Part shown: piece after piece, positions 55,075 through 64,000 of the stretch | How the letters are laid out: each line of letters opens with the position of its first letter | Numbering within the stretch: position 1 is the stretch's first letter | Assembly: GCF_026914185.1 (NCBI RefSeq) | Contig: NC_070570.1 | Span: forward strand, 3,844,001-3,908,000 | Direction: 5' to 3' | From: Puccinia triticina | Lineage: Eukaryota; Basidiomycota; Pucciniomycetes; Pucciniales; Pucciniaceae | DNA length: 64,000 nucleotides | Made by a program: the position numbers and the translations under genes | The notes under the pieces: model-generated | Seen by the model: only the letters and a program-made list of their open reading frames with translations | Databases searched by the model: none | What the model was told of the DNA's origin: nothing

Positions 55075-55505
55075 CGCCGTGTACAACCTCGGCGACAAGA
55101 AGGAAGTCCTTCTGGTCCAAGAGGTTATACAACCTCGGCGACCAGAAGGAAGTCCTTCTGGTTCGAGAGGTTATACAACCTCGGCGACCAGAAGGAAATC
55201 CTTTGATGGTACGAGAGGTTATACAACCTCAGCGACCAGAAGGAAATCCTTCTGGTTGCAGAGTTTATACATCCTCTGCGACCAAGAGGGATTTCTCCTA
55301 GTTGCAGAGACTATACAACCTTGGTGACCAGAATTGAACTCCTGGTTGCAGAGGCTACACAACCTCTGCAACCAGGCGTAAATATCCTGATCGCAGAAGT
55401 TACACGACCTCTGCAACCAGAAAGAAATTCTCCTGGTTGCAGAGGTCATATTGCAACCAGAAGGGTTTCCTTCTGGTCGCCAAATTAGCCATATGGCCTC
55501 TTCGA
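55075..55505. repeat. Tandem array of palindromic units, array 2
   Basis: Eight to nine units with a period of 46-50 bp. The consensus couples GAGGTTATACAACCTC with CCAGAAGGAAGTCCTTCTGG, so the whole unit is nearly self-complementary (CTGGTTGCAGAGGTT / AACCTCTGCGACCAG arms). Units at the left are most regular and degrade to the right. Array 2 is followed by GGTACC-rich hAT-end sequence (55540-55673), whereas array 1 is preceded by it, so the two loci may be inverted copies of one composite element. Confidence 0.88.
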
Positions 55506-55539
55506 CCGGAAGGGATTGCTTCTAGTCGCTGAGGCAGGG

Positions 55540-55673
55540 GCAGGTACCCGCGGATATCCGCGCGGGTACCCGCCCAGGCAGGCAGGTACCCGCCAACAAG
55601 TGTGGATGCGGATGCGGATGTCAGGAATTGGCCAAACATACCAGCGGGTACCCGGGTGCAAAAGTGCCATCTC
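55540..55673. repeat. hAT-type GGTACC-rich terminus
   Basis: GGGTACCCGC words in both orientations end in GTGCCATCTCTA at about 55662-55673, matching the inverse of the hAT left end at 8226. Confidence 0.6.
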
Positions 55674-58593
55674 TACTCAAACCTCAGTATAACCTTGAAT
55701 AGAAGAATAAAGGTGAAGTTCAAGAAAAACCTTGCCCAAATGCTTGACAGTCATCTTGTGGATCCCCCGGCTAGGTCTTGCGGCAATTGGTTGACCACCA
55801 AGATCATGGTTCTCAGCATTCATAATTGGTGAAGCGGATGAAGGGCAATTCTGATTGCAAGACAACATCAACTGTACTGAAAAATGGCCCATGAATGCCC
55901 ACAACAAGTGGTCCTGTTTTTGAATGGACCCCGGCGCATAATGTTGTATCCTGGGATTTGATTTTATCAGTCATACCTCTTCTGTGTTCAACAATCAGAG
56001 AGGGGTTGAGTATCACGTAAAAGAGGGAAGGACCAAAAGGACAAGAGAGGCAGGGAATGTTTAGAATACAGGGGGGCACCCCTTTCGAAAGAGTCCACTA
56101 CCTGTGATTAATTATTGGAGTAAGTTACATCACTGAATGGGGGTGCCAAGTTCGGCGGATAGGGGAACATGAGGCTCCCGCGAGATGAGACCATTGAGTA
56201 AGGTAAGTGGAGTTCCTGTAAGCTAAAACAATGAACAATTCCAAAGACAGCAATTGAGGGTGGAGCACTGAAACTCTTGCAATCCTGCTCAATGTTGTGG
56301 TGGCCCTTTTTGTGGTCAGCTAGTCAGAAGTAGTTCAGCCACCGCTGCCTGCAAGATCAGCAGGATTCCCAGCAATTTTCAAGCTCTACAATCAAACCTC
56401 AAGATTTTAATCCATCCTCAAGTCCTCAAGATATTCAAAATTGCATCCTGAAGAACTTCCTCCATCCCCTTCTCAGCCTCAAATCCTCCCCTCTTCAAAG
56501 TCTTTTCCCCCCTTCTTTCAAATCTTCTTTTCCACCCCCATTCCTTTCACCTTTCTTTTTCCTAACACAGCACCTGCTGTGGGTTTATTCCAGTTTTAAT
56601 ATCTCCTTTCTGAGAAACAGAAGAAGACACCAGACTTAAAAAAAATGAGAAGTGGAACAAAGAGACTGAAAAGAAAAACAGGGCAGGAAAAAACAAACAC
56701 AGTAGGGAGCAGAGGCCAGAAAGTTTACTTCTCATTTTTTCAAGTCTTGTGTCCTCTTCTGTTCAGGTTCTGAGTTTTCATGTTTTTCTGCTGTCCTTTT
56801 GTTTATTTTTTTTTTCTTCTCTTGCTTTCTCTGTTGTGTGTGTGCATGGGCTACATGCGCAGAGCATGTGATGAAATATATGTGACAGGTCACCTCCCTG
56901 AGTCCAAGTTCACCAAAATTGGAGGAGGGGAGCGGCATGGCATTTTGATCCCTAGAATACAGTCCATCACCAAATCCTACTGATCATATATTCAGAGCTC
57001 TGAGCTCCAAGTATTTTTTTTCTTTGTGATCACTCCCAACCTGTTCTTCATGCCATTTCTGTATCCAAGTGAAACTTTCCCCCATCACCCAAACAAAACA
57101 ACCACAGCCAAGGATCCAAAACCCAGGTTAACCTCTCAAAATCACCCCCACCAACTAAGCTATCCTTGATTCCCTTTTTCTGCTCACTTTTCTGGACCTT
57201 CACCCAAGGGCAGCTACTCAGCACTTTCCCCTCAGACAACTGCCACTGCCTAGCACGGACAGGAGTCCCTCAACGTGCCTGTCATGGATTCAAAGTTAGT
57301 TCTTTGCGCACACTGGATTCAAAGGTGGTCCTTTGCGCAAGGGAGGATGGTAAGATTTAGAAGCTGTACTGACCCTCATTTCCAAGCTGGCTTTGTTTTC
57401 ATATTTGTCTCCTTGGCGCAAGGATGAAATGGTAAGCTGTAACAACTTGTATTACTGAATGGTGTTGGTGCAAATTGACAGCTAGGGAAATGTTGGAAAT
57501 TTACACTCACTGAAACATTATACCAAATAACCCAAACCAAGCATTAACGGAAGATAGGGCACCTAAAACAGACAGGGATTGTGAGGCTTGACTTTTGGGA
57601 AGGGGGGTCTGATGCGCCTTCAAAAGGATATATGAGGCAGCTTCCTCCCAAAACAATTTTTTGCCACCAGCCCAGATCCCCTGTCACATTTACACAGGTT
57701 GAGATGAGCTCATCCTTTTCCTCTCCGCCATTGCATTTGCAATAGGCTAGAAAGGCCAAGAAAATAATGTTTTCCCCCCTGTTGCATTTGGGCAGGTGGA
57801 AAAACCATCTCGTCCTGTCTGCCATTGCACTTGCAATAGGCTTGAGGGGCTAAGAATTCAGCATTTCACCCCTGGTTGCATTTGCGCAGGTGGCATCAAG
57901 GCCTGCCGTCACTCTGCACTTGCAGGTGACCAAGTGGCACTTTTTTGCCCCCCCTCCGTCCCCTTGCATTTGCAACAGGCCCAAGGGGGTTGATCCTGGC
58001 CCCTTTTCATCTGGGTTTCACTGATTGGGGGGCCAGTCCAAGGCATATATGTTTGGGGAATTTAAATCAATTTTTTATGGTAACAAGTCAAACATACTTC
58101 TACCTGACAAATCCAGCGGGCAAAAATCTGGAAATTAGGCCTGATTCCTAGGCTTATTTGGGAAAACTACAGGGGAAACCCTTGATCTAAATTTCCATGA
58201 AAGTGTGGATTTAATATACTTAGATGACCAGCTTTTTGAAATTTGGCCTGAAAGCTGCACAACTGATATCAAAAACCAAACTTTGGTGGCAATAGCGTTC
58301 CTTCTCTGACGGAAATGTTTTCAGAACCTTTTTGTTGGCACCAGAAGTAGATGTCTTACCAGATTTGAGCTATTCCCGTTGCAGGATGGTGTTCATACTC
58401 CCTTCAATTTCCAGCAAGAAATTACAAGTCAGCTCAACATAGATCTGCTTAAAAAAGCCAAGGAGAAGTCTCTAAATTACATTTCACTATTTCTGAGCAG
58501 AGAGTCTGTGATCAATCACATCAGCCAATTTGATTGATGTACCAAAGATATACCAGGTTTACATGTAGGGACAAGATGATGACAACTGTACAG
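55674..58593. other. Intergenic stretch with a TTGCA(T/C)TTGCA repeat cluster
   Basis: I see no supportable gene. Pyrimidine-rich sequence occupies about 56440-56560. At 57670-57990 a word of the form TTGCA(T/C)TTGC recurs about six times at 40-55 bp intervals, each followed by AATAGGC or CAGG, suggesting a degenerate tandem repeat. The rest is unremarkable. Confidence 0.5.
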
Positions 58594-60093
58594 TCAATAA
58601 CTCCTTGTAAGCACTATGTTGCATATTTCATTCAACCCTTGCTTGGCTGGCGAGTCCTTGAAATGGGACAATTGTGATCTACTGATATCAATGTGATGGC
58701 TGGCTAATTGATACGATTGGTTGATTGCATCAGACTCTTCAATCATCTTTTTAGCCTACATTCACAAAAAAGAAGAACGGAATGTTAATTTTCTGGGCAA
58801 CTGACCGGTGGATAGTTGTTGTTGAAGAGATAGTAAGCGTTGGACTTAACTAGATCAAGGTCTCCATCGCAGGAAAATTTTCTGTCGAACAGTTCTCCGA
58901 ACTCCGAGTCGAATTTTTTCCAGGCAAACAGACCGGGAGCAGTGATGACTCCAGTCTTAAGATCAGAGAAGTCGCCGGCCTTGCCAAACGATTCTGCAGA
59001 GCTCGTGCAATTTAATGCATCATCGACGACCTGCGGCAGAAGAATCGTGATAAACATCTAACGAAGAAACATGGACGAGGGGGGAGGAATAATTATGGGA
59101 CTGAACTTGGAAAGCCAGACCCAAATGTTTTCCGAATTCAAAACTTGCTTTAACTAGGGCTGGCTCCTGACTTGCTGAGGGCGACAAAATGACAGCAGCT
59201 TGGCAGAATTTAGCGATATAGGCGGCGGCCTTGAGGTAGTTTCTGCGCTGGTAAAAGTCGAACAGACGATGATCGAAGCGAGAAGCGGTTGGAAAGCTGT
59301 TAGATTTGAGGGCTGATGATGGTGGGGGTGAAGGGGAAAGGGATTCGGAGGGGTGATTGAGGACAGCAGCAAGCTGGACGAGTTCGCCTTGGATGATGTC
59401 GGTGTGAGTGCTTGCGACCAATGCGTTCACTTCATAGTTTCTGAGTCGAGCAGCGGCTATTGAGGCCCGGCCGAGCAGGAAATCGCCTGCCAGGACGGCC
59501 TTTTTCTTGCCAAATTTCAGTGGCGCAGAGGGCTGTCCCCGTCGCGTCTCAGCTTCATCAATTACGTCGTCGTGCAAAAGAGACGCCACATGGAGCAGCT
59601 CGGTTATCTCCGCCAGTCTGCGCTGGGCAGGTAGGATAAGGGTGTGTTGGTCGACCGGCTCAGATGAGGTCGGATGGGTGGGATTGTCATCGTCGAGGAT
59701 GTCAGGGCGAGAGATGGGTTGGTTGAATTGAGGGGGCTGGTAATCGCTTGGTGGTGGGCTGGCGGTGGCTTGGGAGATCAAGAGGATGAGAAGCGGGCGG
59801 AGATGTTTCCCCTGACGCGCCGAGGCGAAGTAGTATTTGGCGATCGAGGCGAGGTCCGGATCAGCCGAGTCCACAAGAGCTTGCACGTTTTCCTTGACTT
59901 GGCGGAGTTCCGCGGCCAGCAGATGGAATGGGTCGAAGATGGACTTGCGAAGGGCAGCAGCAGAGTGTCGTCGGTGGATTAAGAGGGTGTCCTGCGGGGC
60001 TGTGCTGCGGGCGCATAAAGCAACGAGCCGGGGTGACTGCGGACCCATGCAGCGGGACTGGACCTGTGCCAGTCGAAGCAATCTGGAGGCCAT
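58594..60093 (-). CDS. COQ1: Mitochondrial polyprenyl diphosphate synthase (hexaprenyl/solanesyl type), ubiquinone pathway
   Basis: Three minus-strand exons, 60093-59107, 59030-58851 and 58755-58594, all in phase 0, give 442 residues. The enzyme extends a prenyl diphosphate with IPP units to make the ubiquinone side chain in the mitochondrial matrix. Visible: an Arg/Ser-rich, acid-poor N-terminus typical of a mitochondrial presequence; the chain-length region [10 protein letters not shown]; first Asp-rich motif [29 protein letters not shown]; and, right after intron 1, the second Asp-rich motif VDDALN, in which the usual final Asp is Asn; then [20 protein letters not shown]. The C-terminal end ([14 protein letters not shown]) is family-like. 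Intron 2 uses GTTAAGT at 58850; an alternative GTCAGT donor at 58805 would add 15 residues. A Ser/Pro loop of about 30 residues after PSES is longer than usual. Confidence 0.9.
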
Positions 60094-60963
60094 CCTTGGG
60101 AGAAAAACAAAAACTAAACTTATGTTGTGCGGTTGAGGAACCCATGGAGAGAAGAAGATAATATATATCTTTCAACTTGATACCACGTAGCCGACCTTGA
60201 GAGGCCAGGTGAGTCCAGCTGGCACTGGGCAGCAGGGAATGATCATCAGCCCTTCCGCAGATCCAGCCGGCAGTATGGGGATCATCAGCCCTTCCTCCAG
60301 AAAAGTCGGCACCAGGCTTGAATTGATTTCTTGTTTGATTTCTCTTGGTAGCCCCACAAATCGAGTGGAGGTCTCAAGATAAACCCCTAAGCGAATGCAT
60401 CGGTGGGGTGGGCGTATCATTGCAGGATCAGTACAAGAGTTCCCCTGTGACCTCATTGATACATTACCTCTCAAATCTCCTGAATGTTTTTTTGCTTGAA
60501 ATTTATCGTGTTTCTTGGGAGATGAACTCTGAGATAACCCTCGAAAATGCTTTCTAGAATCATCAGATCCAGCATTGGATTTGATACTTATACTATTTTG
60601 ACACTGATGTTACATCGTCTATCACAAGGGCATAGCCCCCAATATTGGGGTTCCAGGGGGTGTGAATGTCACAGGGGTTTGAAATCAGAGGTTGTGAAGG
60701 GCAAAAGGGGGACAGGACAGCTCAAAGCAAGGGTGAAACCAATCCAATACATGTATGTATTGGGATTTATCAACATCAGATCATTTTTTGGTCCAATACT
60801 GTGTATTGGGATTGGATCTGAAAACCAATCCAATACTTGATCTTGTTATTTTGAGTATTGGAGTGGCCAATACAAATTCAATACACTCAATCTGATTTTT
60901 GTGTATTGGGATTGGGGGACAAAACCAATAAATACCCAATACGGTATTGCTGGTATCGGAAAC
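60094..60963. other. COQ1 upstream region and CCAATAC-rich sequence
   Basis: The first 100 bp hold the likely COQ1 promoter on the minus strand, without an obvious TATA. A short direct repeat (ATCATCAGCCCTTCC, about 60240 and 60280) follows. From about 60640 to 60960 the words CCAATAC and GTATTGG recur in both orientations. No gene seen. Confidence 0.5.
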
Positions 60964-61313
60964 GGTGGGCCGCTACGCGTTAGCGTAGTGGCAAAACGCG
61001 CCCGCCAATTTTGAATAGCATTGGCGCGCTATTAGTGCCGCTACGCTGCGCTAATAGCGCGCCAACGGCCTTTTCTCCGCTAAAAGCGCTGTAGCGCAGC
61101 GTAGCGCGCGCTTTTTGGCGCCCTCTGTGTGTAGCGTTAGCGCAATTGCTCGTATCTGCACTAACGCTACGCTAACAGCTAAATTAGCTGCGCACCTTGT
61201 GCGCGTAGCGTTAGCGCGGAGACGGCGCAATTCCGCTAATGCTACGCTAAAAGTTAGCGGAATTCCGCTACGCTACTCCAAGCTAAAGCTAGGGTTAGCG
61301 TAGCTGGCCCACC
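60964..61313. mobile_element. 350-bp inverted-repeat element dense in TAGCG/CGCTA words
   Basis: The segment begins GGTGGGCCGCTACGC and ends GCGTAGCTGGCCCACC, inverted ends that match apart from one extra base. Between them CGCTA/TAGCG words occur some 25 times in both orientations (for example GCGTAGCGTTAGCGC, CGCTACGCTAAC), so nearly the whole length can fold on itself. It lacks coding potential. It looks like a foldback or MITE element. A target duplication is not clear. Related words reappear at 61970-62115. Confidence 0.6.
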
Positions 61314-62115
61314 ATTAGTATTGGCATGTTTAGCGTTTGAGCACTGGGGGTGGGTAGCAGCATGCGGTGCAGTCTCACCAGATTCAGTTGAGGGACATTC
61401 AGCTCCCAGGTATCTGTTGTCCGGTCAGACCTAGGGTCATCCAAACTCCGCCAATACCAACATGGCTTGGGATTGTTCTTCAAGACGGCAATTGGCTTGT
61501 ACATATGTGTTGGGAGTTACGGTGACCAAGATGACAAACTCAACAATCACATAACTCTGTTCATCTCACTAGTTAGAGTTATGCCATATTGTACACGTGT
61601 CTACTAGCAAAGGTGAAACAATTATGTTACACGTAATTTATTGGCCTGTAACTGTATTGTAATCTCTGACCATTACATGTAATTTAAGATCACTTGTATT
61701 GTATTGGTGGTCCAATACAATACAGTTACAAAGTATTAATTACATGATACAAATATTTGATTACAGATGTATTGTATTGGGTACCCAATACAATGCCAAC
61801 ACTGTATCTGGGGTAATTTTAGACCAAATTTTTTTAAGCTTACAAATATACTCCTAGCCTGTTAGGGGAATTGGGGGTTAAGAGATGATTGGGGCAAAGG
61901 TGCAACTATTATGCTAAAAGTAATTAGCACCTCTAATAAATTAGCTTAATAGTCCCCGCTAATAATCCCAGCTGTTAGCGTTAGCGCTAGCTGAACAGCA
62001 CTACACTTAGCAGGTAGTGTATTGTGGCGCTCACTACAATGCTTTCATTCCAAATGCAGTTTAGCTTCCTGAAATTGCTAAAGCTAAACTTAGCCGTAGT
62101 TTAGCGCCGTAGTTG
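61314..62115. repeat. CCAATAC palindromes and TAGCG remnants
   Basis: ATTGTATTGGGTACCCAATACAAT at 61771-61794 is a perfect 24-bp palindrome, and 61696-61723 is a similar one with a 4-bp centre. TTAGCG/GCTAA words resume at 61970-62115. No gene recognised. Confidence 0.7.
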
Positions 62116-64000
62116 CCTCATAATAGTTACATGTGTAAAAATAAATTTTGCCCAGCTGATGAGCTGAGCGGGACTGTTACACATCTCCAGATTCCCATGC
62201 AATTTTAAGCAGAGTCTAGTCAAGATTGTGTACAGCAGGCAGACATCATCATGTTTCACCAACACTGATCTCTGGTGGAAATGTTCTGCCCTGCTTATCT
62301 GATTTATTCTGCCACAAAATTCAAGCCTTGGGTTCAAACCATCTTTAAATTTAAATTTGAAAGAGATTTCTAGAGGCTAGAGCAAGAACATATTAATTTT
62401 GGATTGACTAGATAATCACAACTTTTGTGGAAAAGATTGATAGGGGTAGTTGATAATTTGTGTTGGAAAAATTTGGTAATACAGACAACGTGATACTATT
62501 ACTAATGAAATAGCCAGTGAACTGGAACCCGGAAATCCCGTGCTACTCCCATTCTAAGGGTAAAGTAAAATTTGCTAGTATGGTTCCGTTGTTAGTAATC
62601 TTTACGCATTGAGCTGGCACACTCAGGCTGCTCTTTCACCCAATGCTTGTGCTATCTAGGATGGCGTTCCAGTCGGACGCTGTGTCAGGACTTGTGCTAC
62701 GTACTTTACAAGCTCATGGACTTACTCAAAGCTATGAGCTGAGCGGTCTACTAACAGTGCAGGGTCTCTTACGAAAGGCTGCGGCTGGCTAAACAGATAT
62801 GCATGAACAAGGGACCGGTGAGCGAAATTTTTTGAGGCCGCCAAGTGTCTCGCCGCCCATATCAGGTCTACAATTCTTTGGACATTTTAGAATCGCGCCA
62901 TTGTGCAAATTGCAACTGTAATCATGGGATCCGGCCATGACCGTTCCCCATAAGTAGAACTTCAGCACCTCACGTCCCCCGTGCGGGCGTATTACCGGGT
63001 AATGCGCAACGGAACTGGAAGGACTATTATACATCCCCCTCCAGCTTCAAATTATCCAAGGTTTGTATTACATTCACTCACATTGTATGGTCAAAATAGA
63101 GAAAGGGCTATCTGGCGCTGAAAATCACGCTTGAACTTCTGGTTACGTAGCTTGGGAGAGAGTGAAGTGGTTAAAAAAAAGACTGACTTGTCTCGTTTCG
63201 GCTGAGCGGCTCTTGCAGTGTACACTACATATTGAACTAAGATAATAGATATATTACTGTCAGCCCTGCTCACGGGCTTGGAGGATTTTACCGTATCAGA
63301 GCGTACGCCGACTTGCTGATTCCTTCCAGACCACATAGTAATCCAAGCAGATAAGATACGGTCCGAAGGCTCACGACACATTTGCACATTTTTTGCCTCA
63401 AGAGCCTAAAGTGGATAGGGTTGATGATGAATTTGGGAACAAGAGGACGAACCATCTCCTCGGTGCTTGATTTGACTTAGTCGATTGCTTCATCTGCGCC
63501 CCTAACAAGCAGGGCGTTAGAGTCGGATTAATAAAGCTAAACATTGGCGTGACGATGTAGCCCCAGAGAAAAATAGTTACAATCCACTTGAAGTTCAGCA
63601 AACCTTTAATGGCTTAAGGAGAGTTTATAACCCATTCTATGGCTCGGTGGTAGGTATTAACATAGAGCGTAGACTCACATAATATTAAAATGGACAAACA
63701 AACAGCACCGCGTTTGTTCCCTGAGTGTAGCTTAGCGTTCTATATCCAACAGCGCGTCATGATTGGTCGGGTTTTGTTGGGGCAGTACTACCACAGTGAT
63801 GCCCCAAAGACATGAGTTGTTCTTTTTTTCGAACTTGGGTAGACTTAAAAAGGACCTCCATCCCGGTCAAAATTGTTCCCCATCAGCTCCACTCCACTTT
63901 CCATTCCAGATTCCTCCCTTCATCACCTCTTCCAGCAGACCACTACTCTTTGCATTAATCACCTTCATTGCCCATGTTCTCCGCATAGTCAGGATTATGT
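62116..64000. other. Unassigned right end, possible promoter at 63840
   Basis: No supportable gene. The last 160 bp look like a fungal promoter and leader: CTTAAAAAGGA at about 63844 (weak TATA), then a long pyrimidine-rich, ATG-free stretch to an ATG near 63978, which stops after four codons. A gene could start beyond the window edge. Minus-strand frames at 62789-63601 show no domain. Confidence 0.35.

Noticed and set aside
60172..60474. 100-codon minus-strand frame upstream of COQ1
   Set aside because: Includes a short direct repeat, no domain, and would share the COQ1 promoter region; not supportable.
63844..64000. Start of a new gene at the right edge
   Set aside because: Promoter-like sequence only; the ATG near 63978 stops after four codons, and the window ends.

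Overview
The window is repeat-dominated nuclear DNA from a fungus, most likely a rust (Pucciniales). This is an inference. It rests on short GT–AG introns, a fungal-type three-exon COQ1 gene, an intron-containing small secreted cysteine-rich protein gene, and gag, hAT and Harbinger coding sequences of the kind I associate with Puccinia-type genomes. I see no prokaryotic features, rRNA genes or intact nuclear tRNA genes.

Host-type genes are few and lie mostly at the two ends. At 0.6-4.3 kb are two TATA-led loci for small secreted proteins. One is a decayed copy (1731-2049, TTG where ATG is expected, plus a frameshift). The other is intact (3911-4312, 95 aa, one intron). Short MULE-like inverted-repeat elements surround them. 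At 52.7-54.7 kb are remnants of one or two minus-strand genes, one carrying a solo LTR in an intron. At 58.6-60.1 kb is COQ1 (minus strand), the clearest housekeeping gene. A promoter-like stretch may start at 63.8 kb.

The middle 42 kb is two large nests of transposons, ordered by target-site duplications (TSDs) and by reading frames that close when an insert is removed. Nest 1 (about 8.2-28.96 kb) is a single hAT element whose minus-strand transposase is split by a solo LTR (8962-10279), a second LTR (10517-20892) that itself holds a young full-length Ty3 element (11378-20698), a PIF/Harbinger element (22009-26852) and a probable tRNA-derived SINE. Nest 2 (29830-50808) is an unusual LTR element, here called X. 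It encodes Gag, an aspartic protease and a repeat-peptide ORF, but no recognisable reverse transcriptase. Its gag is split by an LTR composite (34090-49044), which holds a Ty3 element Y (35360-48875), which in turn holds a copia element (38311-43720). That makes four levels.

The most unusual signals are: AUG-free leaders of about 0.9-1.07 kb in front of gag in both Ty3 elements, each carrying a long open frame without ATG; element X's tandem peptide ORF and a primer-binding region that matches the whole 3' half of a mature tRNA-Tyr including CCA; tandem arrays of palindromic units at 51.2 and 55.1-55.5 kb; and a 350-bp inverted-repeat element at 60964-61313 saturated with TAGCG/CGCTA words.
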